Positions 1-13,515 of a stretch of DNA of 32,522 bases are shown piece by piece. Source of the stretch: Amoebophrya sp. AT5.2 (lineage: Eukaryota > Sar > Dinophyceae > Syndiniales > Amoebophryaceae); the NCBI GenBank assembly GCA_005223375.1, contig RXOD01003994.1, positions 1 to 32,522 of the forward strand. The letters run 5' to 3'. Every line of letters begins with the position of its first letter. Within the stretch, counting starts at the first letter, position 1. The notes under the pieces are model-generated. The model did not search any database and was not told the origin of the DNA. It saw only the letters and a list, made by a program, of their open reading frames with translations. The position numbers and the translations under genes are program-made.

Positions 1-3000
1 CAGCCGCTAGGCGAGGCGCTGGCGGTTCTAATCACCAAGGCGAAAGACACAACAGCGCAACAAGAAAAGCAAAACAAGTCCTCGCCGGGCAAGGTCGAGG
101 AAAAGACTTTTCGATACGAAAACGAAGCCATCGACGTGCTGCTGCGGGTCGTGCTGAAGAACGCTGCTGCGACGTCGACCATAGCCACAGCGAGTACGTC
201 GCAGAAATCCCTCCTCGACTTGATCTCCATCTCTTTGTTTGAGTCCGTGCGGTCGTTGGGAGGCCAGTTCCGCTTGCAGACGGCAAAGATCCTCCGGGAC
301 GTGATTCCGACGGCGGAGAAAGGAGCCACGAACCAGTACTTTGTCGCAAAAATTTTCGTGCACCGCTTGTTCGACTACGTGGACGCCGATTTCTTCTCGA
401 GTGACAGTTCGCAGTCGGAATTAGCGGCCGAACTGCTCAATCTGCTCGAAGAGGAAGTCGAACTGGAAGTGGCCGTTTCATCTTGGGACGATACAAGAAC
501 TTCTAACACGACGCGCGACAAAGTGTTGTTCTGGCATTTGGATGTGATCCAGACGTGCTACCGAAGTTTCTTCGCGAAGGGGAAATGGCGCCAGTCGGTG
601 CCAGCGGAAGCGCGGGCCTTTCTCAAAAAATTCGGGGAAATAATGAGGAGAAGCGAACGGCTCGGGTCCGTGTTGTCGACGAAAACCTGTGCACTGCAGA
701 AGACCTCCGAGGGTACTGAGGAGGGAGACGCGAAGCGGATTTCCGATCTTTCGCTCCTGCAGGAGCACTACCCTCCGGGAAGCTCCTCATCAGCATCTCG
801 CTGTTGCGACAATAGCCTTCGCCAGGCGGGCCTTCGCTTCGGCGCACGGATGGTGGTGTACGGATTCGGGAACGAGCTGAAACCATTTCTCAAGAAATTG
901 ATTGAGGTAGGCGACGCTGTGGTGGAGTTTCTGGCTTGTCTGCGGGACGAGATTGGCGAGTTGGAGCCCCGTGAATTCAGAACGTCTCTTAAACACCCAC
1001 TTTTGCAGGAGTTTCCGCACCTGACGGGAAACGTGTGGCTGGTCGCAGAGTGTCTCCGAGTATTCGCGACGATGAAAAGTTTGACACTATTCGACGATGG
1101 TGCGGACGGAAACAGGAAACACGCATTCGAGAGCCTTTTGTTTCTGCTGCAAACAGCGAGCCTGTGTGACAGTGACGACCTCGCGGATGCGTTTTTTCGC
1201 GGTTTGAGACAGAAATCCGACGAAGAAAGGGAGCAGAAAGAGGTCGCGTTGCGGCTTCGAGACTTCATGCAGACTACAGTGCTGCATGTTGGCCTTGGGC
1301 TGAACGTAGTGAGGGAGGATGTTGACACGGCCGAGAATGGCGAGGCGGATTTGAGACTAGTCGCAACGGAATGCGTCCTGTGGTACTTGCGGGGGCTGCA
1401 GCCCATTTTCGACGGCGAGAAAGTGCTGCCTTTCCGGTTCAGTGCGGACGTGAAGCAGAAGATCGAAAATGAGTGGGCGGAAAAATCGCTCGAGGGGGCG
1501 GACGCAGCAGAACCTGCAGCAGCCGGACTTTGCAGCAATGTCGTGTGGCACTCGCGCACCGCCCAGGTTGTCGAGCTTATCGGGCACTGCTGCGACAACG
1601 AGGAGTCCTTCCTGAACAGCGTCGTGATGCGCGCTTTCGCGGTAGATACGTTCCGGAGCGCATGCGCCGCCACCGATGCGTCGTTTTTGGAAAGCGTCTG
1701 GACCACGACGCGGCGTCTGCGCGCCTCGCCGTCTTCCGCGTCCTCTGGCCTCGCCGTGGTGTCGGCCTGGACTGAAGAAAGAGCGGGCCGTGGCACTGGC
1801 CACTGCCTCAGCGAGCTCTTCAAAAGCAACGACGCCCGCGTCCGGTGGATGACGCTGTGCATCGTGAAGCAACTTCCTGCTGCGTACCTCGAGAGAGAGG
1901 TGGACCTGAAGGTCTGGGGCTGCGACGAGCGCCCGGACCTGGCAGCGCTGGATGCATTTCACGTCCGCGGCGTCAGTAGGGCCTCCATCACCACGGGCGA
2001 ACGCGAAGAAGAAGAACTTCTCACGCACAACGCCGAGAACAAGCACGGACTGATTGAGGAGCTCCTCGAGGCCTGTTACCAAATGGAGAACGCCGAGCTC
2101 TCCCTCGAGCAAGAGCGCTTTCGCACCTCGAAGATCACAGAGATTGCAAAAATCGTGCCGAAACTAGGCAACACGCTCGCCGCGCTGATCGGAGTGCAGG
2201 TCCTGTTCAGCCAATTGCGAGTGAGATACTCGCCTCTGTGGAAGCCGACGCTGGATTGCCTGCGCGCATTGGTGTTAATGGAATCCGGGGGGGAAGAAGA
2301 CGGACCGACCGGAGGTGCACAAAGAAATGGTTGTACCTCCTCCTGGTTGCGCGACACAATTTACTTGGTGGTAAAGGAAGCGATCGTGGGCACGCAGACA
2401 TTGTTTCTGAAGTCTGGTGGAGAAAACGCGATGTCCGATGAGCCAGCAGCGGAGGACGACGGTGAGAACGACCCAGCAGAAAATGTGGAAAAAGACTTCG
2501 ACCAGAAAAAACAGGAAGAGAAGAAGACGTCTGCTCCTACTGTTTCCCAGACGCGCAACTTCCATTTGAAAAAAACTAGGCAGAAGGACGTGCGCTACTT
2601 GGATCTAGAGCGGCTTTTTGACTCGTCCTGCACGCTGCAGCGGCCCGCACGGTTCTCGCTTGCAGCAGGCACGGCAGATCACCCGAGCAGCAGCGAACAA
2701 GCCGAAATCGGCCGGAACTCCCTCTCCCCGTTTTGGGCCGCGCCTGGCTGCGGAACAACTACGGCGTCTGCGGCAGCCTCTTCCCAGGAGCATGCCGCGC
2801 CGAGCAAGACCGTGGTGCACTACCATGACCTGGTGTGGCAGGCGGCGACCAAGGTTGGCGTCACGCAGGATTTCGCGCTTTGGGTGCTGACCAAGAACGT
2901 CCAGTACCTGAACCAGTTCTGGCGGGCGGGCACCCGTACGAAGATGCTGTGCAAGCACGCGCTTACCTCGCTCGCAGAAATTTCCTCCGGCGGGGCGGGA

Positions 3001-6000
3001 AACGGCCCTTCCGCTAACCGAAGCGGCGACGATGACCCGAGTACAACTAAAGCTGCCAGCGCGGGAACCCAAACACAGACCCTCGAGGCGTTTTTCGGCC
3101 TAAAAGAGCACCACGGGGCTTCCTCTAAAGCCGGCGACCTTCCCAGCATCCCCGAGCGCAAGCAGCATCTCGCGGACCTGCTCTTCGCGGTCGAGCACTT
3201 CCTCCTCCAGTCCGAAGACACGCAGACGCAGCAGCTCGCGCTGCGGGTGCTGACGGCGAGTGAGCGGTACCGGGGGTTTTTGCTTCCCTACAGCGAGAAC
3301 CTGGTCCGTCTCACGGAGGACAAGAAGTTCCGCAACGAAATCACCGGGATCACGCTCGACGACTCCACCATCAGCGAGGTCGAGAAGGAGCGGGGCACCC
3401 ACGCCGGCGTAAACCGCAAGCTGTTCCCGCACCCGAAGCACCGCAAGCTGATCCTCCCGGTCCTGGTGAAGCTGCTGTACGCGAAACTGGTAAAGAAGTC
3501 GCGGGCCTTGGACAAGCACAGCAGCTGCGAGGGGCGCAGAAGAGCCGTGTTCCAGCTCTTGTCGCAGGGTCTCAGGAAAAACGAGCTGGCGGAGCTGGTG
3601 CTGGTCTTCTGCGGAGGCCTCCTGGAGGTCGCGCACGACGATGCTGTCGGGGGTGCCGGAACAGCCACGGCAGAAACAGGCACAGGTAGTTGTAGAAGTG
3701 TCGGCAGTAAAAAGGCGCAGGCGGAGAACGAAAACCAGATCCGCGCACAGCGCGAACAGCTCGGGGATTTGCGGAGGTTTCTAGTGGTTGCGGAGTTCGG
3801 CGCGAACCGAACATGGTGCGCGGAGACCAGGCGGACGCTGTGGAAAGTTCTGCCCACCGCGGATGCAAGAACTAGTACCAAAGAAACGGCTTCTTGTTCA
3901 GCCGGGAAAGAGATCGTACAGATCGGGTTGAACTTAGCGTGCCGCGGACGGTGGCAGCCGTTTCTGTTGACCCTGAGCGACGTGATAACGCAGATGAAGA
4001 CGGTGATTGCGCCGTTCGCTCCCTTCTTCATGGAGCTGAGCGTGTCGATCCTAAGCCAGACTGCGTTGGCGAACGAGAAAAGTTTGCTCGCTGTGGAACC
4101 GGAACGGCACGAACGAGTGGCAGTTCAACAACTGCAGACGAGGAGCGGGCAACCGCAACAGAAGGAGGAGAAGGAGCGCGCGCTGATCCGATTGGCCCTT
4201 GTGCGCGTGCACGACGTCATCGCGACGTGCGCGGAGCCGGACTCGGTCGATTTCTACGCGCAGTCCCTGACCCAGGTTGCGCCGCTTCTGAACCATCTCG
4301 CCGTGGAATTACCGAGCGGGGGCGGGGCGGTCGAGGTGTCCGCAATCGGCAAATTGCTCACGATGATCGCGGCGCACCCCCACCTATGGAGCATCTACGA
4401 GGCCTTCCCGACCTTCTTGCCGGGTCTGTTTGAAATTTTGAATTCGAACCCGGTACGCGCGCGGATTGCCTCGGGAAAAGACGCCGGCGGGCCGGTGGTT
4501 GCGCGGGTTGTGGAAGTAGCACTGCGGTTGTGTTTGGGCGGGCAGACACTCGACGCGGGTTCAACTTCGGCGGGCGGCAGCGCGGTTACGTATGGCGCGC
4601 ATGAACACAAAAGACGCTACGGGAAGAGGGACATTGATTTCGACGAGAGAAAGGTGCAAGGCAAGTTGAACCAATTCGACGACGTGCAAAATGACGTCGC
4701 AGACGCGGAGGGCGACGTTTTGATGATGGGCGAGGCAGCAGGCGACGAATCTGACAGTGAGGAGCGGACGTTGAAGGCCCGGACCGCGCAGGGGCTGAAT
4801 CTCGTGAGGCCGCACGTGGACAAGATCTGCGACGGGCTTCTGGGGCTGCTCATGCAGAGAAAGAACTTCAACTGCAGCGCAACTACTGCGACCCACAGCA
4901 AGCACAAAAAGTTCCAAACGTCCACCTTCGTGACCCAGCCAGAGCTGCAGCTCTTGTTCCAGGTCTCCGACCTCATCTCCAACGCGGAAACTGCGGAGAA
5001 ACTGATGGGGCTGCTGCTGATTTCCCTGTTCGATTCCAGGGACGCGAAGATGGTCACCGCCCTCCTGGAGGCGATGATGAAGCTGACGAAAACCTGCGTG
5101 GTGAGCGCGACCTTTCCGCGTCAGCTCATCAGCAAGCTGGAGCCGCTGCTGGGGGCGATGAAGGACCTGACCAGCCGGCAGAAACTCGCGCAGCTGCTGC
5201 TGCAACTGAACGAAGCTGGCGCCGGACTGTTGCAGAACTCGAAAAACCACAACGCAAGCGAAACTTCTACGACTGCGCAACAAGTTGTAGCTGCATCCCT
5301 CTCGCTCGAGTCCATTTTGCTGGAGGGGCGCCGCAGAACCACGGTGGCGAACGACAGCGACAAAGCGGACGAGATCCAGCTAGAGACGTACGCGAAGGTG
5401 AAAAGCTGGATTTTCGAAAACGCCGCGAAAAACGACGAACACGTGGTGAACGCGCGCGCCATTGCCGCTCTGAACTGGACGCGGCGACAGGCTACGGTCG
5501 AACCGGACTACGACCTGCACGTGGAGGTGTTCACGGCCCTACGGGAGCGCGAATACATGGTGAAGGCAAGTGCGCGTCTGTTGAAGCCGCTGTTCCACCA
5601 CTGCACCTTCATTCTGTCCCAGCCAGTCTGCGACCACGCCGTGCGGGGCGAAGTGGAGGCGTTATACGCCCAGTTCGCGAAGGACAGAATCGCGGCCAGA
5701 ATCAGCAGTGTTTCGGCAGAGGAGATCTTCCACACGAGAACCACCGGCGGCGAGCAGGAGTCCTCCGCAGACCACAAGAGCGACAGCGTTCTCGAGGTTC
5801 TTTTCAAGCAGGCGCTGCCGCCGCTGCGGAAAAATCTGAAATCCGCTTCGTCCACCGTCGTAGATTCGTCGATCCGCATTTTCCGCGCCTTCTTTCTGCA
5901 GATGAAAGACAGCTGCCTGCCGGTCGTGTTGCAGAGGTACGCAGCAGTGTTCGGGGGCGGGGTCCTCACGACGTCGTCTGCGGCGAGCGAGCAGATGCAC

Positions 6001-9000
6001 CTGCTGGGACTGCACATCGACTTCCTGCGAGCCATGGAGAACGGCCAGATCGACGACTCGATTTTGGTCAACGAAGACCAGAAGCACGACGGCCGCGAGT
6101 TCGCGCGCTTTCTCGACATGCGTCGCGGGTCGCTGGGGGCTGCCGCTGCCGGTTGGACAGGGCCACAGGCACCTCCAGGCAACGACGTTTGTTCCGTCTC
6201 GGCGTTGATTTGCCTGCGCCCGCGGCCCCAAAGTGGAGGCGTCGACGAAGAAGGCGAAGCGGCGCCCGCTGCTTCACCGATCCTAATCGACTCGCCCGCT
6301 GCCAACTTCTTGCATCTGGACATGGTTTCGTTTTTTCAGAAGCACATCGACCTCGACGACATTTTTGAGTCCCTGATCCACTTACAGAAGCACCGCCGCG
6401 CCCGCGCCATGCAAACCTTGGTTACCGCGATCGAAAAGCAAAACTCCTCTCTCCGCCCCTCGACCCTGGTGAACCTGTGCGTGCCCCTCGCGACCACGGC
6501 CGTGCTGCAGCGCAACGCAACCAAGGACACGTACGACGCGAACCTTGGCGAAGTCGGCATCAAACTGCTCGCGGCGTCCCTCGGACGAGCGAGCCAGTGG
6601 AACAAGATTCTGGAGGCGGTGAAGGGCTTCGCGAAGGTGCTGCGGGAGTTTAAGGACAAAGTGCACGAGCGGTTCGTCATCCGCGCGATCGTCGCCTGCC
6701 TGCAGGCGTACCGTTTTGTGGCGGCGGACGAGGGGACGGGGGAAGCAGTCCGGGCAGGAGGCCAGATGCAGAAAGTGTACGCGGGCTCGCACGCGCGAGG
6801 TGCCGAGGGCTCCACGAAACTGACGGGAGAAAAAGCGACAGAGTACGTTTTGAAACGGGTTGAAAATGCAGAAGCGGAGAAGCAAGATGCGTGCGAGAGT
6901 GTCGCGGATGTACCTGTGGACGTCGACGAGGAAAATCAACTTCAACAGACTCAGGCCGATGAGGATGCAGCGACCGCCGAGTCGGCCCGCATCGTGGCGC
7001 AGTCGCTTAAGGTGAGTGTGCTGCCGATCCTGAAGAAGCTACTATGGGACAAGTCGAAGGCCGACGGAGAAGACGGGGATGCGAAAGCCTCCTCCGCGGG
7101 CGGCAAGAAGGCGCCTCCGGGCCAAGTTCGGCTCCCGGTGGTAGGTTGCCTCATGCACATACTTCCCTACCTCCAGGAGCGCGATTTCTACGAGGAGCTG
7201 CCGCGGCTCCTCCGGCAGCTCTGCGACGGGCTCCGCGCCCGCCAACTCGATTTGCGCGACGCCGCGAGGAAAGCGCTGCAGCAGTGCGCGTTGGCTCTCG
7301 GCCCTGCTTGGTTTTTGTTCATCCTCCAGACGCTACAGACGGCCCTGAACAAGGGCGGCTACCAGGCGGCCGTGTGCATCTTCAGCACCCACAGTGCCCT
7401 GCACGCGCTCGTCGAGGCGTTTTACAACAAGGCCGCCTCATCTTCAGCTGAAGATGCGGAAGCGGAACAAGACGACGGCGAGCCCGGCGAACCGCGGCAA
7501 GCAGAAGCCTCAAAGATGGCCTCCGCCCTCCATGGCGCGCTGGACACCTGCCTGCCGGAGCTTCGGGGCTTGGTGTTTCAGGAGCTGGAGCGCATGGCCG
7601 AGCCGGACGCGGGGGACGAGGGCACGGACAACAACGCCCACCGGAAGAATCTCTGTCTCGAGGCGAAGAAGATCCGCGGTCCCGACATTTTGAAGCTGGT
7701 GGCGCAGATCTGCTCCCCCGGGGAAATCTTGAAGGAAATCGTCGAGGAGGGCTACGGACTGCTGCTGCAGGACCGCGGTTTGGGCCCCCAGGAAATGCAG
7801 GCGGCGCGGGCGCACAGCGTCAAATACCTGAACCGTGTGAAGGAGCTGCTGTTCGCAACCATCCACGGGTTGATGAAGAACCCCTCGTTCCAGCTGCAAC
7901 AGCAACTGGACGTCGTGAGCGATGGGCTGAAGCGCTCCGTGGAACTGCTGAGGCTCGTGGGCGGAAGTGGGGACAACAGTAATGTTGGTGGTGGAAGCGG
8001 AAAGGCCGACGACCACTCCTCGGGCGCGACGAGGGCAAAACCGGATGCCGTCCCTCAAGCTAGCGAAGACCAGAAGGAAGCCTGGCTCAACCTGAAAAAG
8101 GAAGAGACGTTCACGGTGCAACCGGGGGCCGCCCGCGGCAACCAAGAGTGGCGCGTCGCCGTCACGCGCAAGGGCTTCGACGCGACCGCGCGCGCAGAGA
8201 TCTTCGGCGCGGTCGGTCTGCGGCTTTTCACCCACGTGCTCAAGACCCAGCAAGAGCAACTCACCGCAACTGCGTCCAGTGGCAGCCACGCGTCAGTCGT
8301 GAAGCAGCAAATCCTGCCGCACCTGATCACCTGCTTCGTGGGCAAGCAGGACTTACTCATGCACGGCGCGGCGAAATGCCTGTTGAAACTGCAAAAATCC
8401 ATTCCGGACGAGTTCGAACGACACGGGAAGCGGATCGCGGCGCAAATCCTGAAAACCTTCCAGCACGCGGCAGTGCAGCAGGACCTCAGCCTGCGGTTGC
8501 GGAAAAAGAGGCAGCACCACATCGACATCGTGCCGTGCGTCACGCAGCTGCTCAGCGGCCTGCTGGCGAAAAACCGGTCGGCAGCGTGGTTCCTAGAGGC
8601 GCTCGAGAACGAGCGGGGGCTGGACGACGAGGAGCATGCGGCGGCGAAAAGACGCAAACTCGGAAGCTTCGCGGCGATCGCGGACCTCTCCTCGACTGCC
8701 ACGTGTGCTGTCGGGGGAGGGTCGGCTCTCGCGGGCGGAGCAGGAGGGGGCGCTGCAGCTTCATCTGCAGAGAAAGCTGCGGCGCCAAGGAGCGCCACGA
8801 GCAAGAGGAAGGCCGCCCGGCGCGAATTGGAATCGTCCTTCTTCTTTGAGGCGCTGCTGGCGCAAATCGCGACGTCCCTCGACCAGGCGAAGCTGCGCCC
8901 GTCGGCGCTGCAGCTGCTGCGGCGGGTGCTCGCGCGGTCGTCCGCCGGGCTGAGAAAACTGCCGTACGTGTACAGAGTCCTCGACCGCGTGGGTGAGATC

Positions 9001-11547
9001 GTCTGCAACGGGGTCGTCTCCGACGGGTCAAATGCAGACGTTACTGCCGCTTTGGCAGGCCAGCTGTACTGCGACTTCCTGCTGGATTTCGAGCACGAGA
9101 AGATGGGCCTGCAGAAACGCATCCAGAGGCTGATTGCCGCAGTCGCGAAAACTACGGCGAGCAACGGCTCTTCCTCCTCCGACCATGTTGACAGCTCGTC
9201 GATCTACTCCCTGCAGCACCGCGTCGCCGGGTGCCGGTCCGCGTTGAACTGCCTAAACTCGCTGCAGAACGCGTTTCCAGAGGCGCTGCTAAACGAGTAC
9301 CGCACGCTGTTCTTCCTCACGGCGGTCGCGCGGCTCGCGTCCGAGAAGGACAAGCGACTTCGCGAGATGCTCAAGCTCTTCCTCTCCAACCTCGTGCACA
9401 AGTCCACGAACGACGGAAAGAGGGGCCTGCTCGATCTCATGCTGGAGTACGGGAAGACGCCGAAGATCCTCCCCGCCATGGCCGAGAGCGTCAGCTGCTT
9501 CATCCAAGGGACACAGAACAAAGCAACCTCCGCCCAACCAGCAGGAACTTCTACGACACCAAACGACAGCTCATCTACATCTTCGACGAAGCTGACCGTG
9601 CTCGACGAACTGGCGCTGCGGAATCTGGCGTTCTTCCTGAGGGAGGCGGAGGAAAATCACTTCGACCTGCAGAGGGACCGCATGGTGTACAGCGCCGCGC
9701 TTAGCTTCCAGCAGATGACGAACGAGGGCGGCATCGCGCGGAAGCTGCTTGCCGCTGCCGCGTCGGTACAGAGGCACGAGGAAAGGCAAAAGCAGGTGGG
9801 AAGCAAGACTTCTTGTAAAAAGAAGGGGGAGGCAGACCTGGGAGCTGTTTTCGCCGGAGCGCGCGACCACTACGCGAGTGTAATGGGAGCACTGCTCTCG
9901 GCGACGGCAACCTGCGGAGTGAGCGTGTCTGCTTCTACTGCTGTTGAACCTGGTGCCGACGGCGCGAACAAAGAAAAGGCGTTCGACGTGTCCCGGAGCG
10001 ACGTGGCCCCGTGGATCACCGCCTGTGTCCTACGCATCATCGGCGGATCCGAGTCTTTCCTCAAGGAGCACTATGGCGTACTGTCTGCAACTCGTGGGAG
10101 GAATCCGAATCTTGCGGCTGGACGCAGAACCAAGAGCACCGCATCGAGAGACGAAGAAGGAGGTGCGGGCGTGTCCCTCCTCCAGCTGAAGGACAACACG
10201 TCGAAACTTCTGCTCGACGACGGCCTGGAGAGCCACTACACACTGTCGCCGCTGGTGGTGCGCGCGCTCTTGCGGACGCTGTTTTGCATGCGGGAAGTGC
10301 CCGAGCTGTGGGAGGACGAGTATCAAAAGTTGCTGAACGCAGGTAGTGCGGAAGGAGTAGACGTAGATGCGGCCGCAGACGAGGAACAACCACCCGCGGC
10401 AGCGGAAGACGTCGAGGCAGACGACCTCAAAATAGCCACCCAGGAGCTAGAAAACGATGGAACAGAGCGGGGCGGTGTCACAGACGTTGACCTTGACCTT
10501 GACCGCACTGCCGACGAAAATGCGGAGCACGATGAGCCAGAGGCTGACGAAGAGGAGGAGGACGATGCAGATGCTGCGCTCCTGGCTCCGGAGCAAATCG
10601 CCGACGACCTTGTCGACGGCAACAGGTGCCTCCTCCTGCAGGCGGCGTCTCCGGGCAACCACGAAACGTTATCGGGAATCGGCTCCAACATCGACGCAGC
10701 GGCGCAACTGCATCGACCTTCCGACGAGAAGCCGGCCGCGACGTCGGAAACATTCCGCACGCTGATGCAAAAGACGTGCAGTTACCTCTCGTACAAAGGC
10801 CGATGCTTCTTGAAAAACGCGAACGGGCACAAGGTGCGGCTGGCAACGCTGGTGCGGCTCTTCGGCCACTTCGCGGCGCTCGCCCCGACAGACGTCGTCG
10901 CGGACCGAAAGATCTTGCACGCCGTCCTGTCGTTCCTGCTGCGCATTTCGTCCATCGGGAACCAGGCAATCGTGGCTGAAGGAGGACTGACAGGTAATTG
11001 ATAAATCTAAAAAACACTTTCCTAGTACACTAATATCGTTATTTGTAGGTGGGAGGGAAACATGGAGTAGGAGTAAAGCAAGTGCCGTCGTTGGCAACTT
11101 TTCCTCGCAAAAATCTCTTGGTGCTAATCGGTCGAAAATGATGTACACTTCTATCTTGGAGGTTGCACCCGTCTCACTAAATCGCTTTCCTTCCTCAAAA
11201 CAGGTCCCCCGCCCGCTTCCATGGAGGCATTTGTCCGCCTGGATGATCCGCTCCCGGCGATGGCTGCTTGGGCCACGGAGGCCGTGGACGTCCTGAAGAA
11301 GCGAGTGTCGTCCGCCGAACCAGAGATTTCAGGCGCAGTTTATTCAGGCGATATGTTCGAAGAGGAGCGGCAGAAAGTGCTGAAGCTGGTGCAGCAGCGG
11401 CGAACCAGCCGGCGCATCGCCGCTGTGGCGAGCAAGGTGACTAATCCGGAGAAGGCGGCTCTGCGCAGAGTGAAGAAGAACAAGACGAAAGTCGTCAAGC
11501 GCAAGCAAAAGAAGAATGCATCAATTAAACTGCGGAAGAAAAACTGA
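1..11547 (+). CDS. UTP20: UTP20-like U3 snoRNP / SSU processome HEAT-repeat protein, 5'-truncated by the window
   Basis: Frame 1 is open from base 1, with no in-frame ATG near the left edge, so the gene begins outside the window. The first exon runs to 10993 and continues at 11204-11547 after a phase-1 GT-AG intron, giving 3778 visible residues against about 2785 in human UTP20. Most of the protein is alpha-helical, HEAT-like and broken by acidic or Ser/Ala-rich inserts (for example near 2440-2540 and 10340-10580). The family signature is clearest at about 7110-7420: arginine-rich helices, then LGPAWFLFILQTLQ and a GGYQ turn, as in the central UTP20 domain. The last exon ends in a basic tail containing TNPEKAALRRVKKNK, matching the conserved UTP20 C terminus. 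UTP20 acts in the nucleolus in early 18S rRNA processing. The extra length lies in low-complexity inserts. Confidence in family is high; the exact start is unknown. Confidence 0.85.
10994..11203 (+). other. GT-AG intron of the UTP20-like gene
   Basis: The donor reads ACAG|GTAATTG and the acceptor CCTCAAAACAG|GTCCCC after a pyrimidine-rich stretch. The intron is 210 bp and phase 1: g at 10993 plus gt at 11204-11205 forms one Gly codon, and the frame then runs into PPPASMEAF. The hexamer ACAGGT occurs at both junctions (10990-10995 and 11200-11205), a short direct repeat like a target-site duplication. No terminal inverted repeat is visible, unlike the non-canonical introns further right. Confidence 0.85.
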
Positions 11548-12042
11548 TGTACTTATGCATGGTGGAAGTAGATGAGTTGTGTCTAGAAAAGTGTACCACG
11601 ACAGGCATCGGGAACAATTGAACCTACAGACTGTCTGAGTATTTACAGCGCAAAGACGCTGACGGAAGGACCATAGCTGTACCAAAAAAAGAGCGCTTGC
11701 TAGGCGCCGTGGCGATGCGATCATGATCGTCATCGTCCTCGAGAACATGTTCTAAACGTTTCTCAAACACTACGAGTGCCCACGCCATCAATCGATATCG
11801 AGAGCGTTTTCGTTAGAGGGATTCGACGCTGCACCGAAGAAAATCATCGAAACACGCATCGATCGTGAGAGAGAGTGTTAGAAGGCGGAGGCGCAATGCG
11901 TCGCCAACGCTGTAGAAGCCGCTCGTCAAAGAAGGAACAAGTACAGAGTGAGAGTCATAGTGGAACAAAGAAGTGTAGAGCTAGAGCCGTTTGCGTGCAA
12001 AGGTAGACGTGTTAGCCTAAAGAACCAAGAAGAGAAGAGAAG
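11548..12042. other. Intergenic, no gene seen
   Basis: This 495-bp stretch lies between the UTP20-like stop codon and the next start. Its composition is more even than the coding DNA, and no frame is convincingly coding on either strand. It presumably holds the 3' UTR of one gene and the promoter and 5' UTR of the next; no specific promoter motif is recognised. Confidence 0.5.
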
Positions 12043-13515
12043 ATGCTGCTGTCCACCCGTCGTGTGGCCGCTCCACGGCTGGAGTCCATCTCCCCCAGCA
12101 AGCAGGTTCATCGCTCGCGCGGGTGGTGCGAGAAGTGCGAGACTACCCACGACTGGGTTACCGACTTCAAAACCGACGAGAGCACGGGTTCGAGCTGTTT
12201 CGACTCCTGCATTCCGCCGCTAAACGTCGTCCACTTCCGAGTACAGGAGGGACCTCCACACCCAAGCTACGCGGAGGATGACGCAGCGGGTGAAGAGGAA
12301 GTCGACGAAAACGGCTCACCACGACGACGGGCGGTGCCAGCGAAAGCGAAAACTTCTCTGACGACCGTGAAAGTGACCCAGGCATACAGAATCGCATTGT
12401 ACGCCTACGAAGGGGCCGGCGGGGGCTACACGACGAAGGAGATTCTCGACTCAGCGCTGGGAAAAAACCCGGACTTTCCCAGCTTTGCGCAGTGGAAATC
12501 AAACACGGAAGTGGACCTGGTACGACTTCTTTACCTGGCTTACTCTTACAACTTCTTCTAGCACGCGGCCTGCACCTCCACATAAACCAACGCACAGGAT
12601 TCGGGCCTTCGCACTACCGACTCTGGGTATGAGAAAACTTTAAAGCGGGAGCGCACCTTCCAGAGCGTCCTTGGCGACTCCGGTCGCGAAAGAATCGAGC
12701 GGCAGTTCGAGAATGAGCGCGGCTACCGCGTCAGCGACAAGAAGGTGAAGAAAACGCTGTTAAGCCGCGCAGCGAGGAAGGTGTTCCGCGCGGCACGACA
12801 GGTGCAGCGCACCTTTCTCTACAACGAGTACGACGCAGTGGCGTTTCCCGTTTCCTTCCTCTTCTCCGACGTGGGGAAGCTTCCGCCTTTGGCCGGAGGG
12901 GTGCTGGAAAAAGTAGCCGCCGCGCAAGCGCAAGGTGGTGCGATCCAAAGTACAACTTCGAACCCCCCGTCTCCGTCAAAAGCGAAATCGTCCGCCGATG
13001 TTGAGGACGAAGGTAGCACTTCTAGCGGGAGCACGACGCAAGACAACCAAGCGCTGTGGCGTCGGTTTGTGGACCAGAAAAAGCAGTCTTACAAACCGAA
13101 GGATCCCACGCGGCCGGTTCCCGTGATGCTGGACCCGAAAACCCGGAATGAGATCGAGCAGGTCGCAACCGACGAATTTCTGCGGCTGCTGAAGAAGCGC
13201 TTCGCCGGAGAGGAGGCTCCTGAGGAGGAGGGGGGAAGCAAGCGAGGTGGTGGAAGCAGCTCGGAGTCTGAACCAGTGAGCACGACTGACGCGGAAAGCA
13301 GCGCTGCGCCAGTGGCCAGCGCGAGTCCGGGAGATGACGGCGCTGAGGGTAGGGACGAGAACACATACAAAATCCACGTGATCAAGGGAGGAAGAGACGG
13401 GGCAGGCCTGCGAAAGCGGCTGGAGACGGACGATCGCTGCTACAAGATGCGGGATCTGGTGCCGGGAGAAGGGTTTGTGTACGTGCAATGGGCAGACGAC
13501 GAAGACGAGGATTAG
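12043..13515 (+). CDS. Hypothetical protein, two exons, possible mitochondrial targeting
   Basis: Exon 1 (12043-12519) starts at an ATG preceded by purine-rich sequence. Exon 2 (12598-13515) ends in TAG. Together they encode 464 aa. The first 30 residues are basic, rich in Ser and Arg and free of acidic residues (MLLSTRRVAAPRLESISPSK), which fits a mitochondrial presequence, followed by a CEKC pair at about residues 29-32. The middle carries a charged helical region (exon 2 from 12640) and a hydrophobic-aromatic block, FLYNEYDAVAFPVSFLFSD. A Ser/Glu-rich linker then leads to a compact C-terminal block ending in acidic residues. I do not recognise the family. The in-frame stops at 12559 and 12583 require either the proposed 78-bp intron or two separate genes; the continuous coding character just after the intron favours one gene. 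Confidence 0.65.
12520..12597 (+). other. Proposed 78-bp GT-AG intron
   Basis: The donor is CTG|GTACGA and the acceptor CAACGCACAG|GATTCG, phase 0 on both sides. The intron contains two in-frame stops and a pyrimidine-rich stretch. An alternative donor at 12511 (GTGGAC) is also phase 0, so the left boundary is less certain than the right. Confidence 0.6.

Noticed and set aside
768..1862. Long antisense frame of 364 codons
   Set aside because: It lies fully inside the UTP20-like coding exon and has the Ser/Arg-rich composition of a GC-rich shadow frame; many similar antisense frames follow along the same exon.
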